Origin: Thunnus maccoyii
Taxonomy: Eukaryota > Chordata > Actinopteri > Scombriformes > Scombridae
Assembly: GCF_910596095.1 (NCBI RefSeq)
Contig: NC_056539.1
Span: forward strand, 13,712,501 to 13,776,500
Direction: 5' to 3'
DNA: 64,000 bases
Each line of letters opens with the position of its first letter. The stretch's first letter is position 1. Positions 50,601 to 62,139 of the stretch are shown piece by piece. Under the pieces are notes generated by a model. That model did not search any database. It was not told the origin of the DNA and saw nothing but the letters and a program-made list of their open reading frames with translations. The translations under genes and the position numbers were made by a program.

Positions 50601-53600
50601 AAACACACTTGTAGCTCCCAAGCGTGTTCTCACACACACCCTGACCATCACACACCGCAGGACTCTCTGTACATTCATCCACATCTGGGACAGAGAAAGA
50701 GAGTGATACAGTTTACGACTTCCTCATTCACTTACCGCTATGAAATGACTCGCAATAAACTATTTTATTGCTGGTTAAAAAGCAACTGTCTTCTGTGCAA
50801 TGCAGCCCCATAATTTCACTGCAACAGAGCAGTTTCTACTTATTTTCATGTCGCCAAAGTCCAATCTAATACCTAACTGGTTTAAATGTTGTCCTTGCAA
50901 CACTAAATGAAAATATATAACACTCTTTTCTCTCCTAGATCTTCCCATTTACCTTTAACTTCAACTTGTAACTTACACTACTTTCCCATAGAAGTTTTGA
51001 AATGATAATTGTGGAAATAGCAGTTCAATTAAAAATGATGATGCATTTCAAGAAACTCCTGTACAGATAGCCTTTCCCAAACACTCAAAACTTGGCTAAG
51101 GATTGGTCTGTTACCTTGACAACCTTAAAAAGCAAGCAGCATGAGTTAAGCAGAGTAAGCACAGCATACCTTGACACACGGTGTAGTCTGGACACACAGG
51201 ACCTACGCAGGAGCAGAGTGACAGAAAAGTCACAGGAAAAAAAGTCCAAAAGAAAGACGACAAAGAGGATAGTGATTAAGATTATAGAGGAACTTGGTCA
51301 TTAAAGGAAAGGTGAGTTTTTGGAACAATCAAAAAGTGTAATAAAACAGGTAAGCAGCAAAGCAGCACATTAAAGCATAAGTGTTCCTTCCTGTCAGCAC
51401 AACTCTTTAGGTCTGGGGCAACTCCAATGAAATATGAAAAAGCCACAAAACAGTGGATCAAACCTGGACATCAAACTTACCGACACAAGCAGGGGCCTCT
51501 GCTCTGAAGCCCAGCTGGCACTGGCACACAAAGCTGCCAGGAGTGTTCACACACACATTTCCCAGCTCACGGCGACACTGCTCCTCGAAGCTACACTCAT
51601 CCACATCTAAAGAAGGATGAAAGCAAAGACTATAAATACAGTAGGAAGCTCTTCTTTATCAACATTGTATGCATTGTATAGTATTGCAATGTTACAGTGG
51701 TTTTATTTACCAGCCTTCAGACTTTTCCAAGTAATACAAGTTTATGTGGTAGAGTCTCAACTTGTTTTTTCCAAAATGTAGCTTAGCACATGAAGGCTAT
51801 TTGGAGCTTGTGTTTGTTTTTAGGTCTGCTTACAGTTCTGTGAATATATTTTCTGTTTCTTTTAAGAGTAGAATATTGTCATATGCTGTTTGTGAGACCA
51901 ACCTGAAACTGTAAATGTCACAGGTTTGATCCCACAACATAAATTTACCCATAGATCCTGTCAAAGAGTCCTTGGGAAAGACATTTTACGCCTCACTGCT
52001 ACCTCAATGAAGGTGGTCTGGATATACATGTTGGATAAAATGCTTCACAATATACATTTTACGTTGAACACCCACATTCACAGCTGTGCACATCAGACGT
52101 CAGCCTCACCTATACAGGTCTGTCCATTAAGAGCCATTACATATCCCAGAGGGCACAAGCAGCTGAAGGAGCCAGGGCTGTTTTTGCATTCAGCATCACC
52201 CTGGCAGGCCTGCAGGCCCGTCACTGCAGCCAGAGCACACTCGTCTATATCTGTAAAACCCATAAGGCACACATGCGCTATGACTATACTACATAGGCCG
52301 AATGGTACAGATAATTATTTCTGAAGCTCTCTTTCCAACATGCTGTCACACACAAACACGCTCTCTCTCACACACACAAGACACACACAGATGCTGACGA
52401 ACCCTGGCACCCTCCAGCACCCATCAGGTAACCACGGAGACAGCTACATGAGTAAGAGCCGGGGGTATTAATGCAGCTGGCATGGAGACCACATGGCCCC
52501 TCTCCGTCACACTCGTCAACATCTGTTGAGCAGGGAGAAGAAAATACACTGCATCTAATAGAGATCATTGTATGCAGATAAACATATGAAACAGGTGCTG
52601 ATGTCAGGGTGATCATTGTAGTTTAGTATTGTAAAATTAAATGCATAGTTGTTTTAAACAAAGTAGATGGTGCCCCTTTTCTCAAGATTAAGACCACATT
52701 TCCTATAAACAGCCTGACTCAAAATGTTTTGCTTTCCTGTAGGGGATAAACATGTTGGAGGATCATTTCTCTGTTGGCCTTTTACTCATTGTCTCATTGG
52801 GAGAAAATGTGAATGTTTTAGCTACTGGTTGAGCAGCTGTCTCAACATATTCTTGTTGAATTCCTGTAAAAAAAAAAACAGGGTGTAAATTGTACCAAAT
52901 GCAGTTTTGAGTCTGCCCATCATTCTTCAGTTGTCTCTCGTACACTTATTTCCCCGATTGAATGTAGTAATGATTTATTGATGCTACACACGGCACTTTA
53001 CTAGCAATAATTCTGCCCCTTCTCACCTTTACACCCTGCTGCTCCCTCCAGAGTGAAGCCAACAGGGCAGGTACAGTTGTCTCCATCCTTCAACATGCTG
53101 GATGGACAGCCACAACCTGCGCTGCTCTCCAGCTTCACCTGGTTTCCTGGACACTCGGGAGCAAGAGTGGAACCCAGGGAAACTGTAGAAGTCAAGGGAG
53201 CTGCCAAAGTGAAAGAAAAAAAGGGACATTTCAGGAAAAGCTGAAGGGCAAGCCAAAAGAGAATGCAGACAAAGCCAAAAAACTCACATGTGGTGGGTGT
53301 GTGGCTTGGTGTGGGTTCACTGAGATTTCCGATGGCATTCTCAATCACGAGGTCCTAAAACAGGAGACACCAGCTAACTGATTTTAATTAAAAAGCATTT
53401 CTTATATGGAAACTACGGAAGCCAAGAACAGCCGTGCTCAAAATTATTTTTTTAATGCTGTTATCTCTAGATCATGAGTTAATTTATCTCGTTATCTCGA
53501 GAAAACAAAAGGCAGGTTTCTTGAGATAACAAGATAATTTATCATGAGATTTATCACGGGTGGAGCTCATTCTCATTTGATCTGTCTTCTCCTCTCCATG

Positions 53601-54312
53601 TCTCCCTTACAACGATAGCTCAACTATTTAGATCAAGCACAAGAGGCCTTCAGGTGGCTCCTAAGAACATTTGTTCAAATCTGTATGTTGGTTCTTATTC
53701 TCTCTCTCCACCCAACTTTCCTTCCTCTCATTAAGTCTAATAACATGACAATGTTTGGAAGGTATCGTGTGGTACTTCTACTGTAAATGAAATATCCCAT
53801 CATATAATGACCAGGAGTTAATCAACCTGCCATTTTGCTGTGACACAGATGTCATAAATAAAGGTGCTTTTAATAATAATGGGTGCTCCTTTATCTGACA
53901 TTTTAAGTTAAAATCAGTTGCTACAGTTGTCAAGATGCCATCTATGCATGCTGGTATGACACTCCTGATCTCTGATAAACATTATAAGTAATAAGAGGAA
54001 ACAACTTTTCTCATGATAACGGGATAACAAAGCTTGTTTTCTCGAGAAAACAAAATAATTAACTCATGATCTTGAGATAACGGCAATAAAAAAAAATATT
54101 GCAAGCGTTTCCGTTCCCGGCTTCCATAGGAAAACTAATCCTATGCTGAACACCAGAATATCTTGCTTGAATTGAGGCTTTCCTCAGTCACTCGCCTGTG
54201 TCTTAGTGAACTCCAGCTCTGTGTTTTTCAGGACTTCATTTTCATCTTCCTCAGGTTGGGCCACCGACAAAACCAGCAGCAGGGCTGACAGGAGAGTCCA
54301 GAGGTGAGTCAT
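42416..54312 (-). CDS. Secreted multi-EGF protein with C-terminal EMI-like module
   Basis: Twenty-two exons join in frame to 2433 nt, 810 aa: 54196-54312, 53288-53354, 53027-53200, 52403-52522, 52110-52250, 51481-51606, 51170-51202, 50562-50684, 50240-50362, 49928-50050, 48510-48632, 48068-48190, 47562-47687, 46318-46446, 46060-46152, 45698-45793, 44833-44928, 44461-44556, 43943-44044, 43712-43817, 42867-42983, 42416-42494. Residues 1-18 are a signal peptide ([18 protein letters not shown]). A Thr/Pro-rich stretch and a Cys-rich exon follow. Exons 4-14 (about 120-549) are mostly calcium-binding EGF modules beginning DVDEC or DIDEC. Exons 15-20 (about 550-745) are short EGF modules of the C-x3-C-x5-C type. 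Residues 747-810 resemble the first part of an EMI domain ([26 protein letters not shown]). Module borders are phase 1. A secreted or matrix role is inferred. Mammalian EGF/EMI proteins known to me carry EMI at the N-terminus, so orthology is open. Confidence 0.9.
43898..43934. repeat. (CA)n microsatellite
   Basis: CA run in the intron ahead of exon 20, just beyond the exon 19 donor of the EGF/EMI gene. Confidence 0.95.
44567..44597. repeat. (CA)n microsatellite
   Basis: CA run 11 bp upstream (gene sense) of the exon 18 acceptor of the EGF/EMI gene, where it reads as TG. Confidence 0.95.
45030..45510. repeat. Teleost dispersed repeat with internal duplicated unit
   Basis: Contains GCTAATTAGCAGTAAACACA, GCAGGTATTTGGTCATAAA, and two units built on GCTAGAGGAAACGT followed by ATGTCTGTAC-type text (near 45250 and 45395). 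These phrases recur across fish genomes. It sits in the intron between exons 16 and 17. Confidence 0.55.
47048..47327 (+). mobile_element. Solo LTR-like fragment
   Basis: A segment starting TG and ending CA with LTR promoter layout: TATAAAA at 47156-47162, a CTCCTCTGAGAG word about 20 bp on, AATAAA at 47251-47256, and a downstream CTTCAGCTCCAGTCTC stretch reminiscent of retroviral R/U5. No gag, pol or env text lies beside it, so it would be a solo LTR from an old endogenous element. No target duplication was confirmed. Confidence 0.5.
49408..49824. mobile_element. Possible TTAA-flanked MITE
   Basis: AGCTTTAAATCTGCACTAA on the left and ATTATAGCTGCTTTAATAA on the right are weak inverted repeats, each with TTAA. 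The body (GGGGGCAGCAGAAACACACTG) resembles common teleost interspersed text. It is intronic and ends about 100 bp before exon 10 of the EGF/EMI gene. Confidence 0.4.
53405..54128. mobile_element. Inverted-repeat element with CTCGAG palindromes
   Basis: Left end TATGGAAACTACGGAAGCC; the right end complement reads TATGGAAGCCGGGAACGG. Both ends then carry TTATCTC...GATCATGAGTTAAT and TCTCGAGAAAACAA, so the inverted repeat extends about 120 bp with gaps. It occupies most of intron 1 of the EGF/EMI gene. There is no transposase frame. Confidence 0.7.
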
Positions 54313-54857
54313 CACCTGAATCTGTGGTTACAAGAGGAGGAGGTGTAGCCTGCTGTGTGTTATCTGGACCATCAGCAAGCCAAAGAAGAAACAGGTCAGA
54401 GAGTTTAATAATGATTAAAATGACTTATTGAGAGTATGTGACAATTACTGTAAAGGTGAATTAATTTATAGTGAGATCATGTGATTTGTGTGCAGCAGTC
54501 ACAGCAGCCATACAGTAACATGTCTTGGCATGCAAAACAACACAGGGGTAAGGGCACCCTGTTATTAAGTTAACATCAACCCCCTGGGCTGTCTGCACAG
54601 AACAAAAGAAAACTTACTGCAGCTGTGGCAGCTGCAGTACAGCCATGATTTTTTTTTTTAATAAATAGTTAGTGGAATTTTGTGTGATGTGGTGTTAAAG
54701 TAATCTGTGAAAAGTTAAGACTCCCAGGCGATGTTTATGGAAAACTTTTGCGGGAAGAAACAACCCATAAAGACATTTACTTACGAGTGTTTTCTGAGTA
54801 TTAATGCGACACACACACGCTCTGTAAAAGTGTAACAAACTCGTTTCGGCCAACTTA

Positions 54858-55110
54858 CCCGGAGAAATGCTACTTAAAAACCGGTTTGGGTCACTAGATT
54901 TCCAGATGCCAAAACGCGCTTTCCTCTCTTCTCCAGATGCGGACTCGTGCAGCCAGGTCTGTGTCAGTGTAGGGGGGCTGTACACCACAGTAGTGACTCC
55001 ACATCCTGTCCAGGAACTCTGCACTTCCCATTCCTCAAATCCCAAACCAGCCGCAGAAGAGGAACAGCTACCATGTCTGCAGGCTGCTGGAAGATGCCCC
55101 TGCTTTGAAC
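54858..55110 (-). promoter_or_regulatory. Possible untranslated first exon of the EGF/EMI gene
   Basis: The start-codon exon is opened by an acceptor (AACCACAG ending about 54324), so an upstream noncoding exon exists. On the minus strand a strong donor, CCGG then GTAAGTTGG, lies at about 54858, below a moderately GC-rich stretch. This is the best candidate within 1 kb. Confidence 0.35.
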
Positions 55111-58100
55111 CCTGACATGGAGGTCATAAACCAGTCAGAGTAATGGCTCGGTCAGCCTGGAGGTCAAAGTGACTTCACAAGAGAGTTCATGAGAAGAAAG
55201 ATTTAAAACTAAGAAGTTTGTAAAGCATGTATCTCTCATATTAAAGAAAATAACTTGGTCAGCTACAGACACCACATGGTGGCAGCAGGTGACTCCTCTT
55301 TGAGGTCAGTAACTTTGGGAAGTTTGGCAATATTTTCACTCACCATGACAACCATAGCAATGCTGCTATTTGGGTTTAGAAATAGCTACATTTTGTTTTA
55401 GGGTTCATTTAGCTATTTGTGCTAATAAACCTAACTGAGGGTAGCACTTTGCTATGTGATTGGAGAAAAGTTTGAGTTAAAGTGTAGGTGTTTTGAACTC
55501 AGAGCCTCATGTCTTTGGAGGATTGAGCTGTATCAGCCACAGGGCTCATTTTATGCACTTTTACAAACCCTAATGAATACCTTCTGTTGGTCTTAACCTG
55601 CCTGATGATGCAAACATCTGGGGTTTTCAGGAGCAGCAGGGCAAGTAGACCAAGTGACAAAAATTACAAAAAAGTCTTTATGTTTGAGTGGAACCTTTCT
55701 TTCAAGAATTAAAGTTCATAAGATCTGTGTTTCCTAATTGGGCTTTTTGAGAGATTTGACATCAAACTGTTCTGTCAGAAACACACTGCTTGACATTGTT
55801 ATACATTCTTATAAACTGGGAAGCTGCCCAACACAACTTTACATTTGTGGTGCCAGTTAGCTAGAGGCTTCCTGGTCCTCTGTTGCTGCTCACTGTAGCT
55901 CCAGTGGATTACGGACATCTAAACAAGACACTAAAAGCACTGCTCTACAGTAGTTGTGGAACGAAGAAGCAGTTATCATTCCCTTTTAGTGTTCAGATAT
56001 TGTCCAGTACCCAAACATTATCTGCAGTAATCTTTCAACATTTCTGAAAAATACTATAAATGTTTTCATTTGTCAACCAGGGATAACATTTTTGACTTTT
56101 CCAGGTCTCTTATCTGTATAGACGCACACTAAACAGCAGTGGAAGCTTCATATACATCACTAAAATTACAGTAAATCAAAAACAAGTGTAAAGAATTATT
56201 TAGCTTGTTTTTGTGCCATTTACAGTTTAGCTGTCACTTTTTAAAGGAAATCCTTTATAGGCAGTGGACTAATATAATGGAAACCATCACATCAGTGTCC
56301 AAAGCCCTCTACACACAATTATGTGGAGGATTTAATGGGATATGATGGTTTTAATTATTTTAACCATTGAAAACAATTACAATTCTTCTAATGGCTTCTG
56401 ATGTTTTTTCCTCTGCAGCAGGATGTGAACCATGCAACAGCCAGCTAGATAAGTTTAACAATGAAGCTAAAAATATTACATTTCACATTTTCTGCACCTT
56501 TAAATAGCTTTTCTTGACTAAAATGTGTATTTCAGTGAATTATACACCTCATCATTGCAACTTTTTAAAAGATAAATGGCTTATTGTTAAGAACAAAGGA
56601 CACCTGTCAGAATCATGCTTTAGAGAAGATTTATTCAATTTTTCTTATGAAGCAGAAATAAAGTTTAGAAAATACTATTACACAGTTTTTATGAATTACA
56701 GAGCTTCCTTAGGATTCAAGTTATAAAGTGTTTTTGCCCTAAAAATATTTTATGTGTAATTCCAGTATCAGCACACACTGTATTTAGCTTTTATCACTGA
56801 TTTAACACTTTGTAGCTGCCAGCTGACTGACCTCTTTCTTTTGTGAAAGGCGTTGCAGAGAGCCATAATGCAACTAAGTAAACACTGTTTATGCTTTAAG
56901 TGGCAGGAACCTGCTATTTTCACAAGGCATTAAAACGTCACACGAAGAGGCACAAGAAAAGCAGCAACAACCAAATACAGACAACAGTGATTATAAAACA
57001 AAAGTCTGACAGCGACTTTTTAAATACATTCAGTTTAAGGCAAAGGATTCATTTACATAGATTAAACTCAACTGTTACAATTTATAAATATATAACACAT
57101 AAAGAATACACTAATCCAGTTTTCACACAAAAAAGAGCTGTAACATGTATTTGGTAATTATGGTAAAAGTGTTTGCAGTTTTATCATTGTATATATTACC
57201 ATGCAGCTGAAAGAACTGAACAATACATTAGTAGGTAGAGGTATGTATTGATAATAAAATCTCAGAATCTGAAGAATCTCTGATGGCAGTGGAGATGCAC
57301 ATTGGTGGAGTCGACCACATGACATGACAGAACACGACACGCTGCACTAACCTCTGAAGTATGAACGGTGAAATGGTTTTGAACAAGGTGCCATTGAGGT
57401 TAAAGAGTGTGAAGGCATTCATTTCAAAAGAAAGAAAGAAAGAAAGAAAGAAACACTATAGCAGTCAGTGTCACAGTTTAACACAAGTGGATTGTAAGAT
57501 ATTCATTCCCAAAGTCTGTGGCCCTGTGTTGTATTTAAAATTTCATATCATTCTTTCACAACAACCTGATACTAATCAGGCAAAAAATATTAAATTTATA
57601 TTTTTGTAGGTGCCATGAAGACAAAATAATTTTTTTAAACCTCGACAATTAACATGAACTTCAAAGCATCAGTATCAATTGAAATACTGTATTTTATTTT
57701 ACCTTCATCCTTACCATAAATAAAAAATAATAGAATACTGTACAAATACTTAAAAACAATACATACACAGACAACACACACAGTACATCCTAAAAATACC
57801 TTTTCATTTCCTTCTGCAGTGTGTTTGAGCTACACCAAAGCTGAAAGCTGTTGTCCCTCTGCTGAAAAGGTTATAATGGTCAATCAGTGCTTCCCACAGA
57901 TTTAGATAATATGATTAATATTATACGAATTATGGAATATAATATTATAATACAGATTAATAATGTGAAAGTCTTTGATTATAGTGTTAAATGACGTCAA
58001 ATTTCTATACACTGTATCTTATTTAAGCATCTACACAGTGAGTACATTGAAATGTACATGCAACAAGACAGTGTATCCTTTTGGCAATTAAAACCTACAT

Positions 58101-58490
58101 CCAGTGATTAATTTTACCTATTAATTGACAGTTCTTTAATTGTTAGGCTACGCTTTCAGCTCAGCATAATGACTATTCTTTCATTCGACCTGTGAGGCCT
58201 CCAAGGAAATCTAGAGGCTGATCTTTGTGTGTAATTGTTATGGGATTTCAGAATAATTCTCTGTTGAAAAGTTAACCTCATTTTCTTTTTTCTGGCTGAA
58301 GGAGTGCAGTCAGTGAAACGGGCTGTAATAGAGAGTTTGGAGTGAAAACTTATGAGACTCTCAGGTTTTAATGGTGTATTGTGAGTACTGTACAGCCCAT
58401 TAGAGATGATGACATGCACAGAAGTAATCCTCTGTGAGAGTACAGTTACTGTAGGTCCCATAGGAAGAGAGTGAGGATGTGTCAGGACGC
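55110..58490. other. Gene-free spacer and probable 3' UTR of the receptor gene
   Basis: No exon was recognised. The last part, just left of 58493, probably belongs to the 3' UTR of the minus-strand receptor gene. An AAAG tetranucleotide tract lies at 57426-57451. The rest is AT-rich without notable structure. Confidence 0.5.
57426..57451. repeat. (AAAG)n microsatellite
   Basis: About six AAAG units. Confidence 0.9.
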
Positions 58491-58492
58491 CA

Positions 58493-61400
58493 CTAGAAGG
58501 GTGTGTCCATCTGGCTGCACTTTGCAGCAGGTGATACCACCCCATAGCTTCTCTCCTGCCACCTCAGCCACTGCATGTGAACCTCTTTCTGGACCTGTCA
58601 AACACACACATACAAACACAAAAAAATACTAGTAAGATGATGCCGTCACAGCTCATATGTCACATATACTGTTTAAATCATTATGTAATTGGTCTTCAAA
58701 GTTTTTTAATAAAAAGAATCTCATTTCATATGTCTTTGTCATGCTGTTATATGATTTACTTAAAGAGGACATATCATGCACATTTTCAGGTTTATATTTT
58801 TTATTCTGGGGCTCTACTGGCATCTTTGCATGATTTACAGTTCAAAAAACTCCAAATTTATCTTATACTGGCTCTTTATGTAGCCCCTCAGTTCAGATTC
58901 TGTCTGAAAAAGAATGTTTCCTGTCTCTTTAAGCCCCCCTCCGAGAAGCCCACTCTGTTCTGATTGGTTAGCCTCCGGAGGCTACGTAAACAAAGTAGTT
59001 TTAGTCGTAATAGGATTTCACTTCTTTTTCTGGTTCCTTATTCAAAATGTCAGCTTCTCAAATACATTCGTACATGTTTGAGCCCAAATCCTATCTGAAA
59101 TATTCGAGTGGATAACCTTAGCAACAATCTTAGCATCAAAAGTTACGGACGGCTATTTGTGGGCATGAGTGAACCATCTGACATCATCACGAGGAAGAAG
59201 TAGAGGTAACTTTGCGAACAGTGTTCAGAGCAGGCTGAAGCTCTGGCTTTTGACTTGCAGGGAGCATTATTACATACATTCACCTCAAGTTTTAGAACTT
59301 TAACCATGTTTAACATGGTCATCCAACATTATAACAGTATATAAATGACAGAAAATCATAAAAAATATGTTATGTCTCCTTTAAAGAAATAGTTCAACAT
59401 TTTGGGAAATATGATTATTTGCTTTTTTGCAAAGATTTCGATGAGAGGATTGATACTACTCTCATATATGTAATATAATGCTACAGCCAGCTGCTGGTTA
59501 GCTTAGTTTAGCACAAAGACTGACAATGGGGAAACAGCTTGCCTAGTTCTGCCCAAAGGAAACTATTTTTTAGCCAGATTAAACCAACAAGATATAGAGT
59601 GAATTAGTGAGCTTTAGAGGTCCTGGTAGGCCAGCCATTTCCCACTGTTTCCAGTCTTTATGCTTAGCTAAGCTAACAGACTGCTGGCTGTAGCCTTACA
59701 TTTAGCAGACAGATGCGACTGGAGTATTGACCTTCTTATCTAACTCTGCAAAAAAGCAAATAAGACTATTTTCCAATATGTCCAACTATTCCTTTAAACT
59801 TGAAGCCGCACCAAAGAACCCCAAAAGGTTCAATCTTGATAGGTAAACCTGAACTCTAAAGTCCATTATTTGTTCCCTTTGCAGGGATGACAAGTCATTT
59901 TATTGGTTATTGGACATTAAGTAATCTAAGGTATTTATTCGGTGTATTATTGGAGTATCAGTGAAATTTGTGAAACATTGGAAATAATAGATTCCTCCAG
60001 GCATCAGAACAATAATCATTGATAAAGCACAACTGTAAATTTTGTTTTTCAATCTATTGTATCAACAAGGGCATATAGATTCAGATTTATTGTATAATCG
60101 ATTAGTCTGTAAAATAATTGAGTGACTTTTAAGTATTACACAAGTGGCCCTAAAGCATCTAACAGATGAACTTGGGTTTTGAGTGTTGCCCTCAGACTGT
60201 CTGGGGCTGGCCTCACATTAACCTTGGTGGTGACATAAGTGCTCTGGGTCCTTCCTTTATGCAATAAGGGTAGAAGTGGCAAATATTTTTTTACCATTTA
60301 AGCTCTAAACCACTCGCCTCTCACAGGCATCTGATCTGGGTACACAGGTGTATTATGCAACAGTGCTGCAAATGATCTGTGCGGTTTGTTAAACACGTTA
60401 TAGTAAACGCTTGAGAGTGGTGTGGCTTGCACTGACCTCTTGATTGAGAAAGCAATAGAGAATTGCTACAAGAAGCCCCTGTAAGAGAGATGATTTTAAT
60501 CATTAACATTTAGGGATTAGTCAACATCATTAGAAGGTTGCTCATATGAAGATAGCTTAAATGTCACACGCAAATGAAAGCTGATAGGTTGAAGAACGAG
60601 CCGTGGCATTGAATACAGGTCAGGAAAATGTTTCGCTCACACAGCCAGCAATCAAGAGTGGAATAATGAATGGTTAATTATACAGTGCTGTGAGCCATGT
60701 ATGATCTAAAGGAGAAGGCTTTGCTGTCTTTCCTTTCATCTTTACTCTGAAACATGCAGAAAAATTGGTACCTCCCTTAATAAACAGACCGTTGCAGATA
60801 ATAAGACACTGTTGTTACCAACAGATTTTTGAGTGTGACATTTTTTCACACTTCCTTGCCAAATTACTTTAAATTCTCAACGGGAAGGGGCACAGGAGCT
60901 AAATCACATTTGGGGGAGCTGGCTTGCAACTTTTCAAAGGTTACATGTCTTTGACAGATCCAAACACTGTGTGCTAAGCCGCCGTCACATTCTCAGCAAC
61001 ACAGCACTGCTTTTGCACTAATTAACTAATAAAATGATCCTTTATTGTGTTTTTTCAATTGCATAACTGGCGTTAAGCATTTTACTGAACAGCAATCCAA
61101 TAAATCCAGCTTTTATCCGTTATCCTTTTTATAGTATGTAGTTGTTTTGAGGTAAAATAATATTAGGTATGATTTTAATTAACAGCATTTGTAAATTAGC
61201 ACTTATAGATCCAACTTTCATTACAGTATGCAATATGTATAAAAGTGTAGGAGAGGTTGAGTGTTTATACATGTGTGTACCTGGAAGGATCCCATGCAGA
61301 GCTCGATACACAGGCGCAGGTTAATGTTGAAGTAGTCGGGCAGAAAATTGAAGAACATGTAGTGAGTGCCAAACAATGGGATGAGGAGGAGGGTAGACTT

Positions 61401-62098
61401 AGTCAGGCGTCTGTTGCACAGAAGAAAAGAAATAAGAGGCGAGATGTGAAGATACCTGAGGGAGTCAGCCAGTCACCATCTGGCCAGAGGGAGCAGTCTC
61501 CCATCTCCAGAACTGTTTTGAATACATGGACTGGATATATTTGCACAATATGCCATCCATGACTATATTACAGAACCCACAGACTCTGTGCTAACCTATA
61601 TCCACCTCTGCACAGTGGCTGTCATAACCGAAAAAAACATATGCACCTTCCCAACCAAGAACTCTGAGTGACTGTTGAGGTTTGCCAGCTGCTGAAAGCC
61701 CAAGATGCAGCTTTTAAATCCGGTGACAGCGAGGCCTATAGGACAGTCAGAGCCAACCACAATTAGGGCATCAAAACTGCCAAGCTCACCTACACCACAT
61801 GATTGAGGACTACTTCTCCAATAATGCCGACCCTTGATGACTGACTGACTATAAAGGCTCTAACAGCCATTCCCCATTACACTTATTTTATGTCTTATTC
61901 TTATTTTGTGCCCCCCAAGCCTCGTTTCATTACACATGGCTATGTCTAATGACAATAAAGTTGAATTGAATTGAATTGAATTGAATTGAATTGAATTGAA
62001 TTGAATTAAATTTAACACGTCTAATCTGAATGCTGCTCCCGATAGCGTCATGCATGCAGCCTCACTAATAATCAGTGGCCAATCAAGAGGATACTTGT

Positions 62099-62139
<41 letters not shown>

